From assembly GCF_949987535.1 (NCBI RefSeq), contig NC_080081.1, positions 33,458,428 to 33,522,427 of the forward strand: a DNA stretch of 64,000 bases. The letters are read 5' to 3'. Of this stretch, positions 36,133 through 48,850 are shown in pieces; the stretch's first letter is position 1, and every line of letters begins with the position of its first letter. Below the pieces are notes generated by a model. That model saw nothing but the letters and a program-made list of their open reading frames with translations. It had not been told where the DNA came from and made no database searches. The stretch comes from Balaenoptera acutorostrata. Taxonomy: Eukaryota > Chordata > Mammalia > Artiodactyla > Balaenopteridae. The position numbers and the translations under genes were made by a program.

Positions 36133-37063
36133 ATGAAAAGGCAGAGGACTTCGTACCAGATGAAGGAACAAGACAAAACCCCAGAAAAACAACTAAATGA
36201 AGTGGAGATAGGCAACCTTCCAGAAAAAGAATTCAGAATAATGATAGTGAAGATGATACAGCACCTCAGAAAAAGAATGGAGGCAAAGATTGAGAAAATG
36301 CAAGAAATGTTTAAGAAAGACCTAGAAGAATTAAAGAAAAAATACCGAGAAGAATTAAAGACCAAGCAAACACAGATAAACAATACAGTAACTAAAATGA
36401 AAAATACACTAGAAGGAATCAATAGCAGAATAACTGAGGCAAAAGAACGGATAAGTGACCTGGAAGACAGAACAGTGGAATTCACTGCCACAGAACAGAA
36501 TAAAGAAAAAAGAATGAAAATAAATGAAGACAGCCTTAGAGACCTCTGGGACAACATTAAACTCAATAACATTCGTATTATAGGGGTCCCAGAAGGCGAA
36601 GAGAGAGAGAAAGGACCTGAGAAAATATTTAAAGAGATTACAGATGAAAACTTCTCTAATGTGGGAAAGGAAATAGCCACCCAAGTCCAGGAAGCGCAGA
36701 GTGTCCCAGGCAGGATAAACCCAAGGAGAAACATGCCAAGACACATAGTAATCAAATTGGCAAAAATTGAAGCCAAAGAAAAATTATTGAAAGCAACAAG
36801 GGAAAAATGACAAATAACATGCAAGGGAACTCCCATAAGGTTAACAGCTGATTTCTCAGCAGAAACTCTACAAGCCAGAAGGGAGTGGCAATGATATATT
36901 TAAAGTGATGAAAGGGAAGAACCTACAACCAAGATTACTCTACCCGGCCCGGTTCTCACTCAGACTCGATGGAGAAATCAAAAGCTTTACAGAAAAGCAA
37001 AAGCCAAGAGAATTCAGCACCACCAAACCAGTTCTACAACAAATGCTAAAAGAACTTCTCTAA
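36133..37063 (+). pseudogene. L1 ORF1 (RNA-binding chaperone), broken
   Basis: Begins ATGAAAAGGCAGAGGACTTC at the usual L1 ORF1 site. The open part (36133-36810, 225 codons) has a long coiled coil (about residues 30-120, rich in KKKYREELKTKQTQINN-type heptads) and then the start of the RRM-like domain with LRDLWDNIKLNNIRIIGVPE. A TGA at 36808-36810 ends the frame. Homology continues (GTPIRLTADFSAETLQARRE) with an extra base near 36890, and the ancestral end is probably the TAA at 37061-37063. An intact ORF1p would be about 310-340 residues, trimerise through the coiled coil and coat L1 RNA. The 252-codon frame on the opposite strand is a shadow of this region. Confidence 0.92.
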
Positions 37064-37121
37064 GTGGGAAATACAAGAGAAGAAAAGGACCTACAAAAAT
37101 AAACCCGTAACAATTAAGAAA

Positions 37122-40100
37122 ATGGTAACAGGAACATACATATCGATAATTACCTTAAATGTGAATGGATTAAATGCTCCAACCAAAAGACACAGGCTTG
37201 CTGAATGGATTCAAAAACAAGACCCATATATATGCTGTCTACAGGAGACCTACTTCAGACCTAGGGACACATACAGACTGAAAGTGAGGGGATGGAAAAA
37301 GATATTCCATGCAAATGGAAATCAAAACAAAGCTGGAGTAGCAATACTCATATCAGATAAAATAGACTTGAAAATAAAGAATGTTACAAGAGACAAGGAA
37401 GGACACTACATAATGATCAAGGGATCAATCCAAGGAGAAGACATAACAATTATAAATATATATGCACCCAACATAGGAGCACCCAACAATTATAAATATA
37501 TATGCACCCAACACAGGAGCACCTCAATACATAAGACAACTGCTAACAGCTATAAAAGAGAAAATCAACAGTAACACAATAATAGTGGGGGACTTTAACA
37601 CCTCACTTGCACCAATGGACAGATCATCTAGACAGAAAATTAATAAGGAAACACAAGCTATAAATGACACAATAGACCAGATAGATTTAATTGATATTTA
37701 TAGGACATTCCATCCAAAAACAGCAGATTACACTTCCTTCTCAAGTGCACACAGAACATTCTCCAGGATAGATCACATCTTGGGTCACAAATCAAGCCTC
37801 GGTAAATTTAAGAAAACTGAAATCGTATCAAGCATCTTTTCCGACCACAACACTATGAGATGAGAAATCAATTACAAGGGAAAAAACGTAAAAAACACAA
37901 ACACATGTAGGCTAAACAATGCGTTACTAAATAACCAAGAGATCACTGAAGAAATCAAAGAGGAAATCAAAAAAAGACCTAGAGACAAATGACAATGAAA
38001 ACAGGACGATCCAAAACCTATGGGACGCAGCAAAGGCAGTTCTAAGAGGGAAGTTTATAGCAATACAAGTCTACCTCAAGAAACAAGAAAAATCTCAAAT
38101 AAACAATCTAACCTTACACCTAAAGGAACTAGAGAAAGAAGAACAAACAAAACCCAAAGTTAGTAGAAGGAAAGAAATATTAAAGATCAGAGCAGAAATA
38201 AGTGAAATAGAAACAAAGAAAACAATAGCAAAGATCAATAAAAGTAAAAGCTGGTTCTTTGAGAAGATAAACAAAATAGATAAATCCTTAGCCAGTCTCA
38301 TCAAGAAAAAGAGGGAGAGTACTCAAATCAATAAAATTAGAAATGAAAAAGGAGTTACCACAGACACTGCAGAAATACGAAGCATCATAAGAGACTACTA
38401 CAAGCAACTCTATGCCAATAAAATGGACAACCTGCAAGAAATGGACAGACCAATCACAAGTAAAGAAATTGAAACTGTGATTAAAAGTCTTCCAACAAAC
38501 AAAAGTCCAGGACCAGATGGCTTCACAGATGCATTCTATCAAACATTTAGAGAAGAGCTAACACCCATCCTTCTCAAACTCTTCCAAAAAATTGCAGAGG
38601 AAGGAACACTCCCAAACTCATTCTATGAGGCCACCATCACCCTGATACCAAAACCAGACAAAGATACTACAAAAAAAGAAAATTACAGGCCAATATCATT
38701 GACGAATACAGATGCAAAAACCCTCAACAAAATACTAGCAAACCGAATCCAGCAACACATTAAAAGGATCATACACCATGATCAAGCAGGATTTATCCCA
38801 GGGATGCAAGGATTCTTCAATATATGCAAATCAATCAATGTGATACACCATATTAACAAATTGAAGAATAAAAACCATATGATCATCTCAATAGATGCAG
38901 AAAAAGCTTTTGACAAAATTCAACACCATTTATGATAAAAAACCCTCCAGAAAGTGGGCATAGAGGGAACCTACCTCAACATAGTAAAGGCCATATACGA
39001 CAAACCCACAGCAAACATCATTCTCAATGGTGAAGAACTGAAACCATTTCTTCTAAGATCAGAAACAAGACAAGGATGTCCACTGTCACCACTATTATTC
39101 AACATAGTTTTGGAGGTCCTAGCCATGGCAATCAGAGAAGAAAAAGAAATAAAAGGAATCCAAATTGGAAAAGAAGAAGTAAAACTGTCACTGCAGATGA
39201 CATGATACTATACATAGAGAATCCTAAAGATGCCACCAGAAAACAACTAGAGCTAATCAATGAATTTGGTAAAGTTGCAGGATACAAAATGAATGCACAG
39301 AAATCTCTAGCATTCCTATACACTAACAATGAAAGATCAGAAAGAGAAATTAAGGAAACAATCCCATTCACCACTGCAACAAGAAGAATAAAATACCTAG
39401 GAATAAACCTACCTAAGGAGGTAAAAGACCTGTACTCAGAAAACTATAAGACACTGATGAAAGAAATCAAAGATGACACAAACAGATGGAGAGATATACC
39501 ATGTTCTTGGACTGGAAGAATCAACATTGTGAAAATGTCTATACTACTCAAAGTAATCTACAGATTCAATGCAATTCCTATCAAATTACCAGTGGCATTT
39601 TTTACAGAACTAGAACAAAAAATCTTAAAATTTGTATGGAGACACAAAAGACCCCGAATAGCAAAAGCAGTCTTGAGGGAAAAAATCCGAGCTGTAGGAA
39701 TCAGACTCCCTGACTTCAGACTATACTACAAAGCTACAGTAATCAAGACAATATGGTACTGGCACAAAAACAGAAACATAGATCAGTGGAACAGGATAGA
39801 AAGCCCAGAGATAAACCCACACATCTATGGTCAACTAGTCTATGACAAAGGAGGCAAGGATATACAATGGAGAAAAGACAGTTGCTTCAGTAAGTGGCGC
39901 TGGGAAAACTTAACAGCTACATGTAGAAGTATGAAATTAGAACACTCCCTAACACCATACACCAAAATAAAGTCAAAATGGATAAGAGACCAAAATTTAA
40001 GCCTGGACACTATAAAACTCTTAGAGGAAAACATAGGAAGAACACTCTGACATAAATCACAGCAAGATTTTTTTTTGATCCACCTCCTAGAGTAATGGAA

Positions 40101-40781
40101 ATAAAAACAAAAATAAACAAATGGGGCCTAATGAAACTTAAAAGATTTTGCAAAGCAAAGGAAACTACAAACAAGACGAAAAGACAACCCTCAGAATGGG
40201 AGAAAATATTTGCAAACGAAGCAACGGACAAAGCATTAATCTCCAAAATATAGAAACAGCTCATGCAGCTCAATATTAAAAAAACAAACAACCTAATCAA
40301 AAAATGGGCAGAAGACCTAAACAGACATTTCTCCAAAGAAGACATACAGATGGCCAAGAAGCACATGAAAAGCTGCTCAACATCACTAATTATTAGAGAA
40401 ATGCAAATCAAAACTACAATGAGGTATCACCTCACACCAGTGAGAATGGGCATCATCAGAAAATCTACAAACAACAAATGCTGGAGAGGGTGTGGAGGAA
40501 AGGGAACCCTCTTGCACTGTTGGTGGGAATGTAAATTGATACAGCCACTATGGAGAACAGTACGGAGGTTTCTTAAAAAACTAAAAATAGAATTACCATA
40601 TGACCCAGCAATCCTACTACTGGGCATATACCCAGAGAAAACCATAATTCAAAAAGACACATGCACCCCAATGTTCACTGAAGCACTATTTACAATAGCC
40701 AGGTCACGGAAGCAACCTAAATGTCCATCAACAGATGAATGGATAAAGAAGATGTGGTACATATATACAATGGAATATTAG
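37122..40781 (+). pseudogene. L1 ORF2 (endonuclease and reverse transcriptase), broken
   Basis: The endonuclease part starts at 37122 (TYISIITLNVNGLNAPTKRH) and keeps the LQET glutamate motif and a terminal SDHN. A 40-bp tandem duplication at 37447-37526 shifts the frame, and a TGA follows at 37861. The reverse transcriptase part keeps [23 protein letters not shown] and [14 protein letters not shown], with a TGA at 38933. At about 39193 about four bases are lost where the FADD catalytic pair should be, leaving [11 protein letters not shown] in another frame. A long open part follows (39200-40050), then the C-terminal cysteine-rich segment ([19 protein letters not shown]) to a stop at 40779-40781. 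The element cannot mobilise itself. Confidence 0.93.
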
Positions 40782-41096
40782 TCATAGAAAGGAATGAAAT
40801 TGGGTCATTTGTAGAGACCTGGATGGATCTATATACTGTCATACAGAGTGAAGTAAGTCAGAAAGAGAAAAACAAATATCGTATATTAATGCATATATGT
40901 GGAACTTAGAAAAATGGTACAGATGAACCAGTTTGCAGGGCAGAAATAGAGACACAGATGTAGAGAACAAACGTATGGACACCAAGGGGGGAAAGCGGTG
41001 GGGTGGTGGTGGGATGAATTGGGAGATTGAGATTGACATGTATACACTGACTTGTATAAAACTGATGACTAATAAGGACCTGCTGTAAATATAAAA
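40782..41096 (+). mobile_element. L1 3' UTR
   Basis: Includes GAGTGAAGTAAGTCAGAAAG, a G-rich stretch GGGGTGGTGGTGGGATGAATT and the end GACTAATAAGGACCTGCTGT with a short A tail. The same end, 5'-truncated, is seen at 25998-26118. Confidence 0.85.
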
Positions 41097-41239
41097 AAAA
41101 AGCAGTGAAGAGGACTTGTTTTGGAAAACTATTTTAATTGTTTTAATTAAAAAAGTGCCTCAAGTGATATTGAAGGTTCATGTAATGAGACTGAAGCATT
41201 CTTTTACATAATGTAATTTTAAATATTTACATATAACTA

Positions 41240-41435
41240 AATCAAGCAAGGATTCTAAAGCCAGACTGTGTGGGTCCACACCTTCCCCTTACTACCTATG
41301 TCTCAGTTTTCATAGCTATAAAGTGTGAATAATTATAGTAATATCATCATGTTATGAGGATTAAGTGAACTAATATGAGTAAAATGCTTAAAACTGTGCT
41401 GGTACAGCAAACACTAAGTATTTGTTGAATGAAAT
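41240..41435 (+). mobile_element. MIR
   Basis: ATTCTAAAGCCAGACTGTGTG, TTACTACCTATGTCTCAG, ATGAGGATTAAGTGAACTAA, TGCTTAAAACTGTGCTGG, TTTGTTGAATG follow the MIR consensus. Confidence 0.75.
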
Positions 41436-41884
41436 TAAATACTCAAGATTGCCAGACACTTCCTATAAAAATTTTTAAAAAAGGGCTGTCATGGGTAAAA
41501 TGATAGGTGACCTTACATGCTTTCCTGGCCAAGCAGTTCCATTTTTCAAACTGGCCTACATGTCTCTTCAAGTTTCATATGAACCATAAGATGTTCTAAT
41601 TACTTGAAATATAGAAATTTTGGAAGCACAGAACTTGACTTTTTTTCCAGTTAGTAGAGTGTAAATATCTTATCCTTACCAAGACACAGAACTATGTCTT
41701 CAAAGTCAAATAATTTTTCATTTGCCCAGCTACAGAGATGCACTGGGAAAAGCATGCTGATATCCAGGAAGCAGTCCACAAACAGTGACCCGCCTACTCA
41801 GACCTGGGAATGGCTGCAGAGAAGGAGGTGGATAATGACCACTGCTACTTGTGGAAGCTCCTGAAAAGCTGGCATAAATGCTTT

Positions 41885-42175
41885 AGATGAGGAATCAGCA
41901 AACTTCTTCTGTAAAGGTCCAGAAGCAAAAATTTTAGGCTTTGTGCAGTTGTAGCATGAAAGGAGGCGTAGATGATCCATAAGCAAATGTGTGTAGCTGT
42001 GTTCCAATAACACTTTATTTATGGACACTAACATTAGACTTTCATAATTTTCAAATGTCATGACATATTCTTCTGATTTTTTTCTAATAATTAAAGAATA
42101 TAAAAACCATTTTTAGCTTGCAGGCTGTGCTAAAACAGATGGCAGGCTAGATTTGGTTTGGCTCTGATTTGAATT
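41885..42175 (+). mobile_element. hAT-Charlie-like non-autonomous element remnant
   Basis: ATCAGCAAACTTCTTCTGTAAAGG, ATTTTAGGCTTTGTGCAG, GTGTTCCAATAACACTTTAT, then GCAGGCTAGATTTGGTTTGG. I recall this as the family beginning CAGGGGTCGGCAAACTTTTT. An AT-rich insert of about 90 bp (about 42025-42115) interrupts it. Family name not certain. Confidence 0.6.
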
Positions 42176-42509
42176 GTCAACCTCTCATTAGAAGCTCTGG
42201 AACATTACTGACAACATGCTAACCAAGTCCATGACCCAGCTCTTACTACTGCTTGGAATAAACTTATTCATATCTATTAGACTATTATATTCTCTGCACT
42301 GGGTGTTCCAAAAATTGCTGTCTTTTATTAAGACATTCAGAGCCCTCTTCACTCTCTTTTGACGACTCCCTCTTTACTAAGATCAGTTATCTATTCAGCA
42401 AAGGTTTCTTCTGCTTCCCAACTTTCAATTATTTTTTGTCTGACGCTCCCACCCCGGCCATAAAGTAGAGAAATAAATTTGAATACTGGCACAACCACCC
42501 ATTGGCTAT

Positions 42510-44270
42510 ACCTTTTTTAATCACTCAAAGAAACCCAGCTTTATTGGGATATAATTTACATACATAAAATTCACCAATTTTGAGTATATAAGTCTATGAG
42601 TTTTGACAAATGTTTATAGTCATATAACCATGGCCACAATCATGATACAGAACATTTCCATCAAACCCCCAAATTCTCTGTGCTACTTTGAAGTCAATAT
42701 TTTTAACCTACCGCTGGCTCTTGGTGACTGACCATCTGTCATTAGTTTTGTCTTTTCTAGAGTGTCACAAAAATGAAATCAAACAGTATGTAGCCTTTTG
42801 TAACTGCCTTCTTTCATTCAACATAATGCGTTTTAAAAGATTCACCCATGTTGTTGCATGTTGAGTAGTTGGTTTCTTTTTCTTGCTGAGTAGTTTTACA
42901 TAGTATGAATATACCAAAATTTGTTCATTCATTCACTATCTGATGAGTATTTGGGTTGTTTTCAGTTTTGGACTATTATGATAAAGCTGCTTTAAACATT
43001 TACAGACAGGTCCTGTGTGGACACATGTTTTTATTTCTCTTGGGTAAATAACCAGAAGTAGGACTGCTGAATCATATAGTAAGTTAATGTTTAACTTTAT
43101 AAGAAACTGCCAAACTGTTTTCCAAAGTGACTGTACCATTCTGCATTTGTACCAGCAATGTATGGACACTCCAGTTAATCCACAGTCTTGTCAACATCTG
43201 GTAGCAATAGCGTTTTAAAATCTAGCCATTCTAGATTGTAGAATTCTGGTTGTCGTGGTATCTAATTGTGGTTTTCGTTTTCATTTTCCTGATGACTGAT
43301 GATGTTGAGCATCTGTTCTTTTGATTATTGGTTATTTGCATTTCTTCTTTCATGAGGTGTCCATTCAAACCTTTGACCCCCCCCATTTTTTTTTTTTTAA
43401 TTGGAATGTTTATCTTAAGTTGTAAGCATTCTGGATACAAGTCCTTTATTAGATACATTTTTGGCAAATATTTTCCCCAAGTCTGTGTCTTGTCTTTTCC
43501 TTTTTTTATCAGAAGAGCAAAAATTTCTTTTTCGGTAAAGTCCAATTTAACAAGTGTTTTCTTCATGCTTCACGCTCTTTGTGTCCTATTTATGTACTCT
43601 TTGATTAACCCAAGGTTAATAAGATTTTTCTCTTATGGTTTTTTTCTAGTTTTTGTCCTTATATTTAGATCTATGAATGATTATAAATTAATTTTTATAT
43701 TTTGTTTGAGGTAAGGGTTGAGGTGTAGTTTTTTGCGTATGGATATCAAAACATTCTAGCATGTTGTTGAAAAGACTATATAATTCCTTATTGAATTATC
43801 CTGGCACTTTCATCTTTTTCTTAAAAATTATTTTGGATATTCTGGGTCCTGTACATTTCCATATAAATTTTAAGTTAGTTTCTCATTTTCTACAAAATAC
43901 CTGCTGAGTTTTTCATCATGATTGCACTGAATCTATTCATCACTTTGGGGGCAACTGACACTTTAGCAATATTCAGTGTTCCAATCTATGAACGTGTCTC
44001 TCTACTTATTTAGGTCTACCTTACTTTTTCTCAGCAATATTTACTAGTTTTCAGTGTCGTGTACTTGCTTCATATTTTGTTAATTTTATCCTTAAATACT
44101 TAGTATTTTTGACGCTATTACAAATAGTATTAAAAAACTTTTAATTTTCAAAATTTTCAACTGCTTATTGCTAGTATACAGAAATACAATTGACTTTTTT
44201 CATGATGACCCTGTATTCTGTAATCTTGCTAAAGTTACATTAGTTTAATAGCTTGCTTGTAGATTTCAGC
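42510..44270 (-). mobile_element. Old antisense L1 (L1M type), about 1.8 kb
   Basis: From the 3' end: CAGCTTTATTGGGATATAATT, GAACATTTCCATCAAACCCC, GTTTTGTCTTTTCTAGAGTG, then the ORF2 region TTGGGTAAATAACCAGAAGTAG, AAACTGCCAAACTGTTTTCC, and further to about 44270. Small frames (77-128 codons) are residues of ORF2 or chance. Contains a C-run plus T-run at about 43378-43398. Confidence 0.75.
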
Positions 44271-44784
44271 TATGACATTTTAAGAAAACAACCTCCTTCA
44301 GCTTTAATTTCCTCACTTAAAAAAATTAGCATTTGTGAGAAATAACAGAAATTGAGAAAAAAATTAATCAAGGAAGGAAAAAAACTCTCAAAGCATTTGG
44401 CACAGTATCTAATCCACAGGAAGTATTTAGCACTTTTAAAATCTCTTCCCAAACTTCACAGTTCTTACTACAAGTTTCAGCAATGTTGATGTGTCCCAAA
44501 TTTTTATCTTATAGGCCTGATCTTTCTCCCAGGCTTGAGTTCATTAGTCCCATCTATTTACCATATTTTTATTATGTCAGTGGTGTGTTAGAACTTCAAG
44601 TACAAGTCCTAAATCAATATCATAACCTTCATTCATCCATGAATCACCTCTGCTTTCAGAAAGTCTTATTTCTGATTATGAAATCACTGTCAACTCCACT
44701 ATCCAAAATTTTGTAGGAATCACTGATAACTGCCCCAAACATACTTTCAAATCTAGTCAGTTACTGAGTCCTTAATAACCACGA

Positions 44785-45000
44785 TAGCTACTGTTTAATG
44801 CTGATTATGTGACAAACTCTATGCCAAACACTAATTTAGTCTTCACAACAATTCTATGAGTTAAGTTACTATTACTGTCTTCATTTTATAGATGAGGAAA
44901 CGGAGACACAGAGGTTAAATATCTTTCCTAAAGCATGCAACCAAGTAACAATAGAGCCAGTATCATAAGCTAGGCAATCTACATCCAGAAACAGTAATCT
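44785..45000 (-). mobile_element. MIR
   Basis: Antisense MIR order: CTCTATGCCAAACACTAATT, CTTCACAACAATTCTATGAG, CATTTTATAGATGAGGAAAC, CAGAGGTTAAATATCTTTCC, CAAGTAACAATAGAGCCAG. Confidence 0.75.
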
Positions 45001-45736
45001 GAAACATAAATTATATTGCCTCTAATGTGTGCAGACCGTAGGATCCACTTGTTTGTGAAGATAGTGGGACTGGGTACTATTAGAGGATATTTGGGGAAAT
45101 CCAAGAAATATTTAATGCTCCATTATGCATTAATGCACTCTCAGCATGATGTTCTTGAAAAAGACAGGTGCAAAGAGTCCAGGAGCAAATGGGAAATAAA
45201 ATTATGACCATGTTATTAGCTGGGTTCATAGTGAAAACCCCAATTCAGAGGTCTCTGGTAGATGTGGATGGAGAATGAGATAGGTTTAAGGTTTAAGAGA
45301 GGCCATTAAACCCCAGTCCCATCTTAACACGGGCTAGCTTCTGAAGACTAAATACATCAGCATGTATATACTGCCAAAGACTGAAAATTGCAAGTGATCT
45401 CCAACCCTGTTTTTCTAGTCACAGGAAAAGAGGAAGCGGAAGAGCAAGCTGTCCTCATGATTTTGACCTTTTTGCTAGAGACTACCCAACTAGAAACATG
45501 GCCTGAACAGTGTCTTGGAATAGGATCCAAACATATTAGAAATTTCTTTTCTCTAGGAAAGGGAGGGTGGTGAGTACAGAGCAGGGTAGAAAAATCTCCA
45601 CAAGTCACCATCCCCCAGCTGTATTTCTAAAACCAATTTTCCCATCTATTCCCTATGCCATCACACCAATTGAGGCCATCGTTACATGTCACCTGAGCTT
45701 CAGGTGCTCCTATTCATGGTATCTTGAATTACTCTG

Positions 45737-45786
45737 AATATATATATAGAAGTATATATAATATATATATGTCTATATAGATATAT
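45737..45786. repeat. (AT)n-rich low-complexity stretch
   Basis: Alternating TA/AT runs with short palindromic pieces (ATATATATATAGAAGTATAT and onward to ATAGATATAT). Confidence 0.9.
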
Positions 45787-48316
45787 TACTGCCAAGTTAA
45801 TTCTGTAAAATGATTTTCATCACATCACCCCTCATTGCTCACTGAAGAAACATAAGTTCTTTATTCTGACATTTCAGGCCTACCAGAATATGAAATTATT
45901 TATATTCTCTACCTAACTGTACACTCCAAATCAGTTGACTGAGTTATCTGTTGTTTCCTGACAATCCTTTACTTTCTTTTTCTCCTACATTTAGGAAGGT
46001 TTATAAAGTTTTGGGAATGCCCTTCTCTCAGATCTGCATATCACAATTCATACTTCAGATGCTTGTTTCATATACCACCTCCGCTAAAAGGTCATTCCCA
46101 ATACTCCTTTAAAATAGATAGGGACATTCAGAGACCAGTATCGACTCCTTAAGATAAAGAACATTTTGCTTTAAAATATAAATATGTATATACATTTATT
46201 CTTTCTGCTCTTTGGAAACAAAAATCATGTTTTAAGATTTTTTTTTTCCTTCTACAGTGTTATGCACAAAGGTTCAATGAATATGGAGTTGAATACTTTC
46301 TAGCCCAGCGTAAGAAAAATTCACAGAGAGATTTTACCTGCCTATTACTGTTACCATAGTCCACACTCCACCAAAGAGAAGTCTGAGCACAGCACAACGT
46401 ACTTTCCTCCACATTCTCCTCTGAAACTATGGGGAGAGATATGTTTCTCTTTTGCTTTCTGAGGTTCATTGTAAAGTACGGAGTTCATGATGTTGGCTCC
46501 CATTTAAAATAAAAGGAACTAAGGCAAGCAGTGTTAAACATTTGGAATTGACAGGAAGGAAGCCTTAAGTTCATCCGCATATTAAAGAAACGAGGGAGGC
46601 AGAGAACATTTCATAGAATTGTGCAACGGATACTCAAATTCTCACAGGGACGAGGCAGTCATGGCAATTAATTTCCATTAGGTTCTATTACAAAATGGTC
46701 AAGGAAAATGAGTTTAGCTGTATGGAATTTTACTTTAGGTACAATTATGTAGCTATAAATTTGTAACACCTATCAGATAGTATTGGCAACTAAAAATTCT
46801 TAGAATTATATCATAATTTTTATAAATAAAATTCATAAAAAGCAAAAAGTTAGATACCTTTTTCATAGTTCTATTCAAATGAACCCCAAGAATTACTATT
46901 GCTGTACTTTTTATTGAAAGCTTATAAAAAGTTTGAGCCATTAGTTCAACATTTCTCTAGTGCTCTCTATCATCAAAGACATATGTACGGTTTAAGAAGT
47001 CATAAATTTTAGCTATGTCTTGGTATACCTTAATTTGTAAATGTAGTGCTTAAAATTTGTGGGATGAGAACTGGTACATAAGCTTGCAGAAAGGTTGTTA
47101 GAGCTTACAATTTCTTATAAGTGTAATGCTTAATATCTAAGGGAGCTATTGATAGTGGTGGGCAAGGGGTAGTTTCTATAATGAAAGAGGCATTATTTAC
47201 TACACTGGATAATACATATAAATGTACAGTAGCTAGCAACATGGAAAACTGGCTAAAAAATTGTTTTCCTTTAGAAGCATTCAGTTCATAGTTTTAATTT
47301 TCAAAAATTAGAGACCAGCACTTTAGTTAAACAACCTGATTTATATTTTACAAGTGCTATTTGGGGTCCAAAAAAAAAATGTTTACTATATACAAATGAT
47401 TGAATTTAATAACACATTTCCCATTTAAACATGTTGACTTATTTCTGGATCAATGCACAGTTTAACCAACGGCAAAAGTTGAGAAGTGAGTAAGAATAGA
47501 CATGTCCTGTGGTAGCAACATACAGAACATTCCATTCTCATAAATGACAGGCTATTAACCATACCTTGATTTTCCTGTAAACTACTTTAAAAAACAATTA
47601 CAAAGCTAACATTTCATTGTCATTTACAGGTATGTGAGCTCCTTTACAGGTTTACATATGGACAGTCTATCTGACTAGAATGATCTGGGTGCACCCTTGC
47701 CTGGAGGCTGGGAGATGTATTCTTTTGGGCATTTTCCATCTCTGCGATTTTGGACAAAAAGAATTTTAGAAATGGTAGGTATCATTACATTTGGAGTATC
47801 TATGAATATTCTAGCTAATAGAAGTTCATATTTGGGGTCCCAGTGAATTAGGAGAAAACATCTGCATTCTAATAATAGATATGTGGATGTCAGTTAAGTT
47901 TCACTGTTTGAAGACCCATTAACTCATTTCCTGCTTTTAACAAATACACAGATTAGACTTTTCATTTGTAAAATAAAAACACATTGCCTTTAAGCTAAAA
48001 AAATCCATTTAAAAAATACATGGATATATATTTTAACACTCACAACAATGCAAGGGAAATCCCAACAGTAAATTACTAATAATTAAAATAAACAGTAAGT
48101 TGAGGAAAGGGATCCCCTTCTTCAGAGAGCCTTGTAACAAGTTATCCATCTGCATGAAATAGTTTTACTAGATTGTGTCAGAGACTGCTCCTACCCCTTT
48201 ATCTTTATCGTACTGAATAGAGAACAGACACAACTGAACTTTAAAAGTCAACTAACTGGATGATGAGAACAAATAATAATAGTTAACATTTACTGAGAGC
48301 TTAAAACTGTATAATA

Positions 48317-48661
48317 GGGCTTCCCTGGTGGTGCAGTGGATAGGAATCTGCCTGCCAATGCAGGGGATACAGGTTCAATCCCTGGTCCGGGAAGATCCCA
48401 CATGCCGCGGAGCAACTAAGCCCGTGAGCCATAACTACTGAGCCTGCGCTCTAGAGCCCGTGAGCCACAACTACTGAAGCCCGCGCGCCTAGAGCCTGTG
48501 CTCTGCAACAGGAGAGGCCACCGCAATGAGAAGCCCGCGCACCGCAACGAAGAGTAGCCCCCGCTTGCCGCAACTAGAGAAAGTCCGCACGCAGCAACGA
48601 AGACCCAACACAGCCAAAAATAAATAAATAAATAAATAAATATTTAAAAAAAAAAAAACAA
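48317..48661 (+). mobile_element. CHR-type SINE, long form
   Basis: GGGCTTCCCTGGTGGTGCAG, GGTTCAATCCC B-box-like site, two GAGCCACAACTACTGA units, a complete long body, and an (AAAT)n/A tail. Perfect 14-bp target duplication AAAACTGTATAATA (48303-48316 and 48662-48675). Confidence 0.94.
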
Positions 48662-48784
48662 AAAACTGTATAATAAATACCATTTAGTTCTGTGATGCAC
48701 AGAATTATGTAATATATCAGTTATGGTTTCTTCTTTCATTTACAAGTAAGACACTTTAATGGATAAAAGGAATTGAGAATATCC

Positions 48785-48850
48785 TCACATCTGGTAACAA
48801 TGATTTCTGGAATTTCTTCATATCTAGTAACAGTGATTTCTACAGAAGGA
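48785..48850. repeat. Imperfect 36-bp tandem duplication
   Basis: TCACATCTGGTAACAATGATTTCT is repeated as TCATATCTAGTAACAGTGATTTCT 36 bases later. Confidence 0.8.

Larger units (their letters stand above)
35939..41096 (+). mobile_element. Nearly complete but inactive LINE-1
   Basis: A 5.2-kb L1 with about 190 bp of 5' UTR, ORF1, ORF2, a 3' UTR and a short A tail. A target duplication AAAAAGCAGTGAA brackets it (35926-35938 and 41097-41109), so the element is one intact insertion, 5'-truncated within the 5' UTR. Both frames are broken: ORF1 by a stop at 36808 and a frameshift near 36890, ORF2 by a 40-bp tandem duplication, stops, a deletion near 38440, a small deletion at the catalytic motif, and an early stop at 40779. 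The divergence suggests middle age, older than the short-type SINEs. Confidence 0.95.

Noticed and set aside
36078..36836. 252-codon open frame on the minus strand, hydrophobic and serine-rich
   Set aside because: It is the antisense of the A-rich L1 ORF1. Composition follows from complementing a Lys/Glu-rich frame, and there is no independent evidence of a gene.
39076..40050. 324-codon frame as a host gene
   Set aside because: It is the thumb and C-terminal part of L1 ORF2, out of frame with the upstream reverse-transcriptase half.
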